NCBI RefSeq assembly: GCF_022811665.1 | Contig: NZ_CP094529.1 | Location: 682,001-746,000 of the forward strand | DNA: 64,000 nucleotides | Direction of reading: 5' to 3' | Source: Chryseobacterium oryzae | Lineage (GTDB): Bacteria > Bacteroidota > Bacteroidia > Flavobacteriales > Weeksellaceae | Shown: one piece after another, positions 7,720 through 15,626 of the stretch | How positions within the stretch are numbered: the stretch's first letter is position 1 | Layout: every line of letters begins with the position of its first letter | The notes under the pieces: model-generated | Told to the model about the DNA's origin: nothing | What the model saw: the letters and a program-made list of their open reading frames with translations, nothing else | Databases searched by the model: none | Made by a program: the position numbers and the translations under genes

Positions 7720-8499
7720 AAAACAATTTATAATTCAATAAAAGAGGATATTTTAAAACATTCAAAAGTGTCTAATTCTGTATTGGGCAATTCTTTTGAA
7801 TGGAAAAGAAGTCATTTTGTTATTTTATCTGAAATAATTAAAAATGAACTTGCAACTTCTCCTGTACTTAAAGATGGTAAAAAGTTTGAAGTAGGAAATA
7901 CGATTTCTCATGTTACTTTACAACGTTTTTTTGAGAATGAATATCATGAAAAAACGCATAATGATCTTCGGTTTCTAAAAACTCTGGATAAAATATGCAT
8001 TTTTTTGGGATTCAAAGATTTGAATTCATATATAGAAAACTATAAAAAATCTTCAACAAATTCTAATAAGTCTATTTCTAATAATATTACAGAGGATATT
8101 GTTTATCGTTATTGTGCAACAGTTTTTGAACTTTACAAAAATTTTCCGGTTCTGAAGATGGAGTTGTTTGATGATTTGGTTTTTGATAATTCTCCCTTTA
8201 AAGAGCGTGCATCACTATTTAGTAAAGAGCTTTGCGAAAGAAAATTTGAATTGACTACTAAAAATAATCGTTCCAATTATGAAGTTTTTGATATTAATGT
8301 TCTTACCGACGAGCCCGATAAAAAAATTTTAGAAGCACAGGAATTTTGGAATCTGCTCTTCAAAGTGGGCGAATCCGGGGAAGAACATTTCGTTAATCAG
8401 CTAAATACTCAGATTTATTTTATTCGTAAAATTGATAATGAATGGAAAATTTGGGATAATTATAACCCTGATGCCGGAGTGTTGAATAATAAAAAGTAA
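7717..8499 (+). CDS. Hypothetical protein with Bacteroidota-specific HTH-like N-terminal domain
   Basis: 260 residues if read from TTG at 7717; an in-frame TAG at 7705 excludes a longer form, and no ATG occurs in the first 30 codons. GTG at 7768 and TTG at 7783 are alternatives. Residues about 65-110 carry a pattern common in Bacteroidota (TLQRFFENEYHEKTHND, then LDKICIFLGFKDLNSYI), which looks like a helix-turn-helix-like module. The same pattern occurs in the protein at 59211-60059. The C-terminal half (about 130-255), with several Trp/Phe residues, could be a ligand-binding NTF2-like fold (weak guess). No signal peptide. Function unknown. Confidence 0.7.
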   Translation: MKTIYNSIKEDILKHSKVSNSVLGNSFEWKRSHFVILSEIIKNELATSPVLKDGKKFEVGNTISHVTLQRFFENEYHEKTHNDLRFLKTLDKICIFLGFKDLNSYIENYKKSSTNSNKSISNNITEDIVYRYCATVFELYKNFPVLKMELFDDLVFDNSPFKERASLFSKELCERKFELTTKNNRSNYEVFDINVLTDEPDKKILEAQEFWNLLFKVGESGEEHFVNQLNTQIYFIRKIDNEWKIWDNYNPDAGVLNNKK

Positions 8500-8525
8500 A
8501 AGCCGTAATTAATTACGGCTTTTTT
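8498..8525 (+). terminator. Terminator after the 7717 gene
   Basis: AAAGCCGTAATTAATTACGGC followed by seven T residues forms a near-perfect hairpin; its 5' arm begins inside the TAA stop codon. Confidence 0.85.
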
Positions 8526-8728
8526 AGATTTAAAATAATTTCTCTTCATCACCTATCTTCTTTTACAAATGTATTATTTTAAATCTACTAATATTAAACT
8601 TAAAATAACTTAAATAAACTTTTAATTTTTTTGTTTATTTCGTAAATGCATATCCTGTTTTTCTATATTATTTATTATTTGCAGGAATTTTGTAATTTGC
8701 AATCATAATAAAAGTAAAAATAGAAAAT

Positions 8729-9859
8729 ATGTCAACACTCACATTTGCCGAGAAAATTGCTCAGGCAGAAAATTTTTTGCCAATCAACGGAACAGATTAT
8801 ATCGAATTTTACGTGGGAAATGCAAAGCAGGCTGCACATTTTTATAAAACAGCATTCGGATTTCAGTCTTTAGCGTATGCTGGTCCGGAAACCGGTGTTA
8901 GAGATCGTGCTTCATATGTACTTCAGCAGGGAAAAATCAAATTGATTCTTACTACAGGCTTAAAATCTGAATCTCCCATTAATGAGCATGTAAAAAAACA
9001 CGGAGATGGAGTGAAAATTTTAGCACTTTGGGTGGATGATGCTTATTCAGCATTTGAAGAAACTACAAAACGAGGGGCTAAATCTTATTTGGAGCCGGTT
9101 ACTTTAAAAGATGAACACGGTGAAGTAAGAATGTCCGGAATCTATACTTACGGCGAAACTGTTCACATGTTTATCGAAAGAAAAAATTACAGCGGAACTT
9201 TTATGCCTGGTTACGAAAAGTGGGAAAGCGATTACAATCCTGAAGAGACAGGTTTACTTTATGTAGATCATTGTGTAGGAAATGTAGGTTGGGACAGAAT
9301 GATTCCTACCGTAGAATGGTACGAAAAAGTAATGGGATTTGTAAATATTCTTTCTTTCGACGACAAACAGATTAATACAGAATATTCTGCTTTGATGTCT
9401 AAAGTGATGTCTAATGGGAATGGATATGCAAAATTTCCTATCAACGAACCCGCTGAAGGTAAGAAAAAATCTCAGGTAGAAGAATATCTGGATTTCTATG
9501 AAGGAGAAGGAGTTCAGCATATTGCAGTAGCAACTAAAGACATTATACATACTGTTACAGAACTGAAAAAAAGAGGAGTAGAATTCCTTTCTGCACCTCC
9601 GGAAGCTTACTATGACATGGTTCCGGAAAGAGTTGGGCATATAGATGAAGATTTAAAAAAGTTACAGGATCTTGGTATATTAATTGATCATGATGAGGAA
9701 GGATATCTCCTTCAGATTTTTACAAAACCTGTAGAAGACCGTCCTACATTGTTTTTTGAAATTATCGAAAGACATGGAGCTCAGAGTTTCGGGGCAGGAA
9801 ATTTTAAGGCATTATTTGAAGCTTTAGAAAGAGAGCAGGAAAAAAGAGGGAATCTTTAA
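8729..9859 (+). CDS. hppD: 4-hydroxyphenylpyruvate dioxygenase
   Basis: 376 residues made of two vicinal-oxygen-chelate halves. The iron ligands of the family are visible: H181 (V-D-H-C-V-G-N), H264 (Q-H-I-A) and E344 (F-F-E-I-I-E-R). The C-terminal F-G-A-G-N-F-K-A-L-F-E helix that closes the active site is intact. It turns 4-hydroxyphenylpyruvate into homogentisate in tyrosine and phenylalanine breakdown; homogentisate can also oxidise to pyomelanin-type pigment. It lies upstream of a small secreted protein and fahA on the same strand. No homogentisate dioxygenase gene is in the window. Confidence 0.95.
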   Translation: MSTLTFAEKIAQAENFLPINGTDYIEFYVGNAKQAAHFYKTAFGFQSLAYAGPETGVRDRASYVLQQGKIKLILTTGLKSESPINEHVKKHGDGVKILALWVDDAYSAFEETTKRGAKSYLEPVTLKDEHGEVRMSGIYTYGETVHMFIERKNYSGTFMPGYEKWESDYNPEETGLLYVDHCVGNVGWDRMIPTVEWYEKVMGFVNILSFDDKQINTEYSALMSKVMSNGNGYAKFPINEPAEGKKKSQVEEYLDFYEGEGVQHIAVATKDIIHTVTELKKRGVEFLSAPPEAYYDMVPERVGHIDEDLKKLQDLGILIDHDEEGYLLQIFTKPVEDRPTLFFEIIERHGAQSFGAGNFKALFEALEREQEKRGNL

Positions 9860-9929
9860 AATTAATTTATAATACAAAGTTTTGTCAGGATTAAAAAGTC
9901 TTGGCAAAACTTTTTTTAATACCACAATA

Positions 9930-10388
9930 ATGAAAAAACTTTTTATCGTGATGCTTTTTTGGGTAAGCATTACTTCTTTTGCTCAAAATTACAGTGCTAT
10001 TAACGATATTCTCACTTTGCTTGAAGAAAAAAGAGGAATTAATCAAAATCTTGAAAATCTAAGTGTAGACAATAAAAAATTTGTACTGATAAAAGATTTT
10101 CCGGATCATACCGAAAGAAGTTTTATCATTATAAAAGGTAAAGATGCAACGTATGTTGAAATGTTTGATGACAAATCTAACAACGAAACCACTTCTAATG
10201 TTTTCAGTGGAGATGTTCTCAGAAAAAAGAATATTGTTTCTTTAAGAGCAGATAAATTAGAAGGAAAGAAAATTCCTATTCCTGTTACCAAAACACTTCT
10301 TCTTACGAAGCAAAAAGAAATTCTTTATCTTATAGATATCAACTCCCGCGAACGTTGGATTGACGAAAAAGCGTATTCAAAAAAATAA
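9930..10388 (+). CDS. Small secreted hypothetical protein
   Basis: 152 residues from the ATG at 9930. An in-frame ATG at 9882 would only add a non-signal-like extension, and starting at MKKLF gives a clean signal peptide ending in S-F-A-Q. The mature part is about 130 residues, rich in Lys and Asp, with a V-Y/L-x-x-D-I strand pattern near the end. No domain is recognised. It is expected in the periplasm or outside. It sits 70 nt after hppD and 41 nt before fahA on the same strand, so it may be co-transcribed with aromatic amino acid catabolism, but no functional link can be read from the sequence. Confidence 0.75.
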   Translation: MKKLFIVMLFWVSITSFAQNYSAINDILTLLEEKRGINQNLENLSVDNKKFVLIKDFPDHTERSFIIIKGKDATYVEMFDDKSNNETTSNVFSGDVLRKKNIVSLRADKLEGKKIPIPVTKTLLLTKQKEILYLIDINSRERWIDEKAYSKK

Positions 10389-10429
10389 AAAACAGATTCA
10401 GTTTTTAAGAATCTAAAACTTTAAAAATT

Positions 10430-11677
10430 ATGAAATCATTTGTAGAATATTCATCAAAATCAGACTTCTCTATCCATAATATCCCATTCGGTGTTGCCGT
10501 TTTCAACAAAGAATTTATTGCATGCTGTACCAGAATCGGCGATCAGGTAATCGACCTTGCAACATTGTACGACTTGGGGTATTTTGAAGAAATAGATGGC
10601 TTAGACGATAATATTTTCGAAGCCTATACTCTCAACGAATTTATTGAATTGGGTAAACCGGTTACTAATTTGGTCCGCCTTAAATTACAGGAATTACTGT
10701 GCGAAGGCTCAACACTTTCTAAAGATGAAAAAACAATTGAAGAAGCTTTCTATAACCTCGATGAGGTAAAAATGATGATGCCTGTTCATATTCCGAATTA
10801 CACAGATTTTTACAGCAGTATAGAACACGCTACCAATGTCGGGAAAATGTTCAGAGACCCAGCAAATGCTTTGCTTCCCAACTGGAAACATCTTCCAGTA
10901 GGTTATCATGGTAGAGCATCTTCAATAGTAGTTTCAGGGACTGAAATAAACCGCCCTAAAGGTCAGATGAAACCTGCAGACGCAGATAAACCAGTATTTG
11001 GAGTGTGTAAACAGCTGGATTTTGAGTTGGAAATGGCATTCATCATCAATAAAAATACAGAAATGGGCGAAAGTATCTCTACTAAAGAGGCAGAAGATGC
11101 CATTTTCGGAATGGTTATTTTCAACGATTGGTCTGCAAGAGATATTCAATCTTGGGAATATGTTCCGTTAGGGCCGTTTTTAGCGAAAAATTTCGGTTCG
11201 TCTGTTTCTCCTTGGGTGGTAACTCTGGAGGCTTTAGAACCATTCAGAACTGCTTCGCCTACGCAAGATCCGGAAGTTTTAGATTATTTAAAATTTGAAG
11301 GAGATAAAAATTATGATATTAATCTTGAAGTGTATCTGCAACCTGAAAATGGTGAACATAATTTAATTTCTGAAAGCAATTATAAATTCATGTACTGGAA
11401 TATGACTCAGCAATTGGCTCATCATACCGTAAATGGCTGTAATCTTGAGGTTGGAGATATGTATGCTAGTGGAACTATTTCTGGAAGCGATCCAAAATCT
11501 TTCGGATCTATGCTGGAATTAACCTGGAGAGGACAAAATCCTATCCAGTTAACAAATGGAGAAGAAAGAAAATTTATTAATGATAACGATACGGTAACCA
11601 TGAAAGCTTGGGCAGAAAAAGACGGAGTAAGAGTTGGTTTCGGAGAAGTTTCAGGAAAAATTATTCCTACTAAATAA
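10430..11677 (+). CDS. fahA: Fumarylacetoacetase
   Basis: 415 residues, the usual length. The N-terminal SH3-like domain (about 1-115) is followed by the FAH catalytic domain. Landmarks are the metal aspartate and general-base histidine region D-F-Y-S-S-I-E-H-A near residue 125, the G-Y-H-G-R-A-S-S-I-V-V-S-G motif near 160, the L-D-F-E-L-E-M-A-F segment near 196 and W-S-A-R-D-I-Q-x-W-E-Y near 237. It splits fumarylacetoacetate into fumarate and acetoacetate, the last step of tyrosine breakdown. Cytoplasmic. Found with hppD in one directional cluster. Confidence 0.96.
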   Translation: MKSFVEYSSKSDFSIHNIPFGVAVFNKEFIACCTRIGDQVIDLATLYDLGYFEEIDGLDDNIFEAYTLNEFIELGKPVTNLVRLKLQELLCEGSTLSKDEKTIEEAFYNLDEVKMMMPVHIPNYTDFYSSIEHATNVGKMFRDPANALLPNWKHLPVGYHGRASSIVVSGTEINRPKGQMKPADADKPVFGVCKQLDFELEMAFIINKNTEMGESISTKEAEDAIFGMVIFNDWSARDIQSWEYVPLGPFLAKNFGSSVSPWVVTLEALEPFRTASPTQDPEVLDYLKFEGDKNYDINLEVYLQPENGEHNLISESNYKFMYWNMTQQLAHHTVNGCNLEVGDMYASGTISGSDPKSFGSMLELTWRGQNPIQLTNGEERKFINDNDTVTMKAWAEKDGVRVGFGEVSGKIIPTK

Positions 11678-11690
11678 AGGTAATACCATC

Positions 11691-11726
11691 TTAGGATTTA
11701 TTATAATCCTAAAAAATTTTTTTTTA
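11691..11726 (+). terminator. Possible terminator after fahA
   Basis: TTAGGATT and AATCCTAA form an 8-bp stem with a 6-nt loop, followed by A4-5 and nine T residues. The gap between stem and T-run makes it weaker than others here. Confidence 0.5.
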
Positions 11727-11756
11727 AAATTGATTAATGATAGAATTAATATCAGC

Positions 11757-12578
11757 ATGAAAACTATTATTCCATCCGAAATTACTCCCGTACAATTACA
11801 GACTGTTATGCAGACAGCAGTTTCTCCGCGTCCTATTGCTTTGGCTTCTACCATAGACAAGGAAGGAAATCCTAATCTGTCTCCGTTCAGTTTTTTTAAT
11901 ATGTTTAGTACGGTTCCTCCGGTTTTAATTTTTTCACCTTCCAGAAGAGTTCGAGATAATACGACAAAACATACTTTAGAAAATGTGCTGGAAACTTCGG
12001 AAGTAGTTATTGGGACGGTAAATTTTCCTATTGTTCAGCAGATTTCATTGGCGTCTACAGAGTATGGTGATGGTGTTAATGAGTTTATTAAATCTGGACT
12101 TACCATGAAAGATGCAGATTTGGTGAAGCCCAAACTAATTGAAGAATCTCCAGTAAATTTTGAATGTAAGGTTTTAGAAGTTAAATCTTTGGGAAATTCA
12201 GGCGGAGCCGGCAATTTGGTGATTTGCGAAGTTGTTAAAATCCATATTAGAGAAGAATATTTGGATGAAAATGGTAATCTCAGTCAGGCAAAATTAGATA
12301 TGGTTGCAAGATTGGGAGGAAACTGGTATTCAAAAAACAATAAAGCTAATCTTTTTGAAGTTCCCAAACCTTTGGTTACAAAAGGAATAGGATTCGATTT
12401 GCTTCCTAATTCTGTAAAATACAGTAAGGTTTTTACAGGAAATGATTTGGGAATGTTAGCAAATGTGGAAGAACTTCCATTTGGAGAATTTCATGAAGAT
12501 GAAAATATACACCGTTCCGCTCAAGAGCTTCTTATTCAAAATAATGTTGAAGAAGCCTGGAAAATTTTAATGAAATAA
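11757..12578 (+). CDS. Flavin reductase-like, FMN-binding split-barrel protein
   Basis: 273 residues from the ATG at 11757. A longer reading from 11634 would overlap fahA and run through its terminator, so it was not used. The core resembles the flavin_reductase domain: S-P-R-P-I-A-L-A-S-T near residue 22, N-L-S-P-F-S-F-F-N near 39, then R-x-x-D-T-x-x-x-T-x-x-N and V-V-I-G-T-V-N. Such proteins bind FMN and either supply reduced flavin to a monooxygenase or act alone. Position after fahA suggests a helper role in aromatic compound metabolism (inference). The residues about 165-190 are a typical V-x-x-S-x-V-N-F-E-C segment of the family. Confidence 0.85.
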   Translation: MKTIIPSEITPVQLQTVMQTAVSPRPIALASTIDKEGNPNLSPFSFFNMFSTVPPVLIFSPSRRVRDNTTKHTLENVLETSEVVIGTVNFPIVQQISLASTEYGDGVNEFIKSGLTMKDADLVKPKLIEESPVNFECKVLEVKSLGNSGGAGNLVICEVVKIHIREEYLDENGNLSQAKLDMVARLGGNWYSKNNKANLFEVPKPLVTKGIGFDLLPNSVKYSKVFTGNDLGMLANVEELPFGEFHEDENIHRSAQELLIQNNVEEAWKILMK

Positions 12579-12603
12579 TCTTTTATACAGGAAATAATAC
12601 AAT

Positions 12604-12634
12604 AAATGGCTTGAGAGAATCAAGCCATTTTTAT
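12604..12634. terminator. Terminator between convergent genes, overlapping fmt stop
   Basis: AAATGGCTTGA (12604-12614) pairs with TCAAGCCATTT (12620-12630), followed by T residues. The right arm includes the complement of the fmt TGA stop codon. It mainly serves the rightward gene. Confidence 0.75.
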
Positions 12635-13570
12635 TTCGTCATAATTTCTGAAGCCGTTCAGGAAATCTTTAACATTCATTCTTTTTTTACCTTCAAGCTG
12701 TAATTCTAAAGGATAAAAAATGCCGTCGTTTGTGTAAATTTTGAATTCATTCTTAGAAATTTCAAGGCTTCCTGCATTTTTACTATGATTTAAAATTTCA
12801 TATTTTCCTCCGAAAATTTTCAAGCCTTTTTCTTCTTCTTCAGCAATATGTATGGTTGTAAAAGCGGCAGGGTAGGGAGACATTCCCAAAATAAACTGGT
12901 GAATTTCCTTGGAATTTTTTTTCCAGTCTATTTTTGTATCATCCTTAAAAATTTTAAAGGCATTTTTAGGAAATTCTACTTGGGGTTGAGGTTTTTCTTC
13001 AATAGAATTTTCTGCCAATCCGTCTAATGTTTTTACTACAAGATCGGCTCCCACAGACATCAGTCTGTCGTGCAGACTTCCGGCATTTTCATCAGGTGAA
13101 ATCTCCAGCTCTTCCTGAAGTAGAATATTACCTTCATCTATTTTTTCATTAATGAAAAATGTTGTAACACCTGTTTTTTTCTCGCCATTAATAACGGCAT
13201 AATTAATAGGAGCAGCACCTCTGTAATCGGGAAGTAAAGAGGCATGAAGATTAAAAGTTCCCATTTTAGGCATTTCAAACAAAACTTTTGGCATCATTCG
13301 GAATGCTACAACCACAAATACATCTGCATTTAAGTTACGAAGCTCATCAAGAAATTCAGGATTTCGAAGTTTTTCTGGCTGAAAAACCGGAATATCATTT
13401 TCTACGGCAAAAATTTTCACGGGAGACTGATTGATTTTCTGCCCTCTTCCGCTTGCTTTATCTGCTACGGTTACTACACCCACCACTTTATGATGAGATT
13501 GATGAATGGCTTTTAATGAATTTTTTGCAAACTCTGGAGTTCCTAAAAATACAACTTTCAGTGATTTCAT
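12620..13570 (-). CDS. fmt: Methionyl-tRNA formyltransferase
   Basis: 316 residues. The formyltransferase N-terminal domain shows the start V-V-F-L-G-T-P-E-F-A, the N-L-H-A-S-L-L-P-D-Y-R-G-A-A-P segment near residue 105 with the catalytic Asn and His, and the T-T-F-F-I-N-E-K-I-D-E-G-N-I-L-L segment with the catalytic Asp. The C-terminal OB-fold domain follows after about residue 205. It formylates initiator Met-tRNA using 10-formyltetrahydrofolate. Cytoplasmic. Reads in the same direction as recQ, 75 bp downstream of it. Confidence 0.96.
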   Translation of the reverse strand: MKSLKVVFLGTPEFAKNSLKAIHQSHHKVVGVVTVADKASGRGQKINQSPVKIFAVENDIPVFQPEKLRNPEFLDELRNLNADVFVVVAFRMMPKVLFEMPKMGTFNLHASLLPDYRGAAPINYAVINGEKKTGVTTFFINEKIDEGNILLQEELEISPDENAGSLHDRLMSVGADLVVKTLDGLAENSIEEKPQPQVEFPKNAFKIFKDDTKIDWKKNSKEIHQFILGMSPYPAAFTTIHIAEEEEKGLKIFGGKYEILNHSKNAGSLEISKNEFKIYTNDGIFYPLELQLEGKKRMNVKDFLNGFRNYDEIKMA

Positions 13571-13645
13571 GCTGCAAAGATAAAAATCTTGATTTACAGT
13601 GGGAAATTCTATGATGCGAATTTCTGCGAATCGTTGATAAATAAA

Positions 13646-15547
13646 TTAAGTTAAAGAATAAGTTCTGAAATTCAGCATTTTTACTTTTCCAGAATCTAAA
13701 AGATAAATAAGGTGTTCTAATATTTTTTCTTTTGCCTGAAATTGAAGCTGAACAGAAATTTCTTCAATAGTAGATGCTTTTTTACTTAAAACTTTTACAA
13801 TATCGTCAGAAATATCTTTACCGAATAGTGTTCGTTTATTTTTCTCACAAACAGTACATTGTCCGCAGTTTTTTGTATTTTTTTCTCCAAAATAAGATAA
13901 AATAAGCTTCATTTTGCAATATTGGCTGTCTTCTACAAAAAATTTCATCTCTTCCCATTTTTGTATCTTATTTTTTTGGATGTGTTCAAAAAGTTTCCAA
14001 TAAATTCCGCTATTGGCTCTTTCGTCCCTCGGTTTTAGAAATTTTACGCTCGCCAATGCACCATCAATATATTCAAGATAGTTTTTATGCTGCATTTCCT
14101 TTAATCTTTCTTTAAGTAAAGGAATACTTACTCCAATTTTATTGCTCACATTCTGCTCGCTGAACATCACTTTATGGGTAGTTATGCCAGAAATGGAGCG
14201 TAAAAGTAATTCAATAAAATAAGCATCTTTTGCAGGGAGCTGATCTATTTCATCTGCATTCATCAGAAGTTCTACAGAGGAAAGACTTTTGTTGTTATTG
14301 TAAAAAATAATTTCCTGTGTATGAAGAAAATTCAAAACATTTTTAATTTTTGCTGTAGAAAGTTTTGTGAAATTCTGTATTCCTGAAGTGTTGAGCTGAA
14401 ATACCTTTTCCGGAAGTTCAAATTCAGCAACTTGAAATTTAGAATATAAATAGCTTATAATTTTTAAAAATTCTGCTTTGTTGGGAATCTGATTTTTTAA
14501 AATCTGATCGAAATTGCTTATTTCCTGCTTATTCCAAAGCATAAAAGCAAAACTTTTTTTTCCGTCTCTTCCTGCTCTTCCAATTTCCTGATAGTAGTTC
14601 TCTATAGATTGTGAGGGCGAAAAATGAATGACAAAGCGGACATTATCTTTATCAATCCCCATTCCGAATGCATTGGTGGAAATTAAAATATTTTTATCGC
14701 TATTGTTCCAGAAGTTTTGTTTTTCGTGTTTTTCTTTTGTTGTAAGACCGGCATGATAGAAATCTACATTCTGCATCTTATTACGATGAAGGTATTCTGT
14801 AAGCAATTCTGCTTCTTTTCTCGTTCTCACGTATATAATTCCGGATTCTTTGGCATACTGCAGAATATGGAAAACTTTGAGGTATTTGTCTGATATTTCT
14901 TCAGAGAAAATTTTAATGTTATCTCTTCTAAAGCTTTTCTGGAAAACAATTGGTTTTTGGAGATCCAGTTTATTTTTTATCTCTTCCAAAACTTTTGCCG
15001 TTGCCGTTGCCGTTAAGGCTAAACAAGGAATTTCAGGATTGTTTTTTCTGAAATCTTTGATGTTTTGATAGCTTGGTCTGAAATCTTGCCCCCATTCTGA
15101 AATACAATGTGCTTCATCTACTGCAATAAATGAAAGTTCTATTTCAGCAATATTTTGTAAAAACTGTTTATTGGTAATTCTTTCCGGAGAAATGTACAGT
15201 AGTTTAGTTAGTCCGTCTTTGCATCGGTTATAGATTACTTCAGCATCAAATTCATCTAATTCTGAGCTAAGATATTCAGCTTCAATTCCTCTAAATTTTA
15301 ACTGGTTTACCTGATCTTTCATTAATGCAAGTAAGGGCGAGATAACTAGGCAGGTTCCCTGCTGTAAAAGTGCAGGTAACTGATAGCAGAGAGATTTTCC
15401 CGCTCCGGTTGGCAATAAGACTAAAGTGTCTTTTCTCTGAATGATTGAATCTATAATTTGTTCCTGACTTTCACGAAAATAATCGTAACCCCAAAAGTGT
15501 TTTAGGGTTTTATTTTTTAGTTCATTAAAATCCTGAGAAGAAATCAT
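13646..15547 (-). CDS. recQ: RecQ family ATP-dependent DNA helicase (short form)
   Basis: 633 residues from the ATG at 15547; a longer start at 15577 would lie in the terminator of the upstream gene. Helicase motifs: Walker A P-T-G-A-G-K-S near residue 49, DEAH box V-D-E-A-H-C near 142, and the motif VI Q-E-I-G-R-A-G-R-D-G near 320. A RecQ-C-terminal zinc motif with cysteines follows (C-K-M-K-L then C-x-x-C-x-x-C). A winged-helix region ends the protein; no HRDC domain is seen, unlike E. coli RecQ. It unwinds 3'-5' in recombination and fork repair. Confidence 0.93.
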   Translation of the reverse strand: MISSQDFNELKNKTLKHFWGYDYFRESQEQIIDSIIQRKDTLVLLPTGAGKSLCYQLPALLQQGTCLVISPLLALMKDQVNQLKFRGIEAEYLSSELDEFDAEVIYNRCKDGLTKLLYISPERITNKQFLQNIAEIELSFIAVDEAHCISEWGQDFRPSYQNIKDFRKNNPEIPCLALTATATAKVLEEIKNKLDLQKPIVFQKSFRRDNIKIFSEEISDKYLKVFHILQYAKESGIIYVRTRKEAELLTEYLHRNKMQNVDFYHAGLTTKEKHEKQNFWNNSDKNILISTNAFGMGIDKDNVRFVIHFSPSQSIENYYQEIGRAGRDGKKSFAFMLWNKQEISNFDQILKNQIPNKAEFLKIISYLYSKFQVAEFELPEKVFQLNTSGIQNFTKLSTAKIKNVLNFLHTQEIIFYNNNKSLSSVELLMNADEIDQLPAKDAYFIELLLRSISGITTHKVMFSEQNVSNKIGVSIPLLKERLKEMQHKNYLEYIDGALASVKFLKPRDERANSGIYWKLFEHIQKNKIQKWEEMKFFVEDSQYCKMKLILSYFGEKNTKNCGQCTVCEKNKRTLFGKDISDDIVKVLSKKASTIEEISVQLQFQAKEKILEHLIYLLDSGKVKMLNFRTYSLT

Positions 15548-15575
15548 AAGGTAAATGTAAGAAAAGTATTTAAAC

Positions 15576-15603
15576 AAAAAAAGCCACGCATTACGTGACT
15601 TTT
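15576..15603 (-). terminator. Terminator after the OmpA gene
   Basis: On the minus strand AAAAGTCACG and CGTGGCTTTT form a 10-bp stem (one G-T pair), followed by T residues, 25 nt past the OmpA stop. Confidence 0.85.
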
Positions 15604-15626
15604 ATATGAATAAAATAATTTTAAAA

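Noticed and set aside
11634..11756. A longer start for the flavin-reductase-like protein
   Set aside because: It overlaps the fahA 3' end and a hairpin, and the extra residues do not look like the family.
13646..15547. A fused DNA-repair or defence helicase
   Set aside because: The domain order is that of an ordinary short RecQ with zinc and winged-helix regions; no defence-type partner is next to it.
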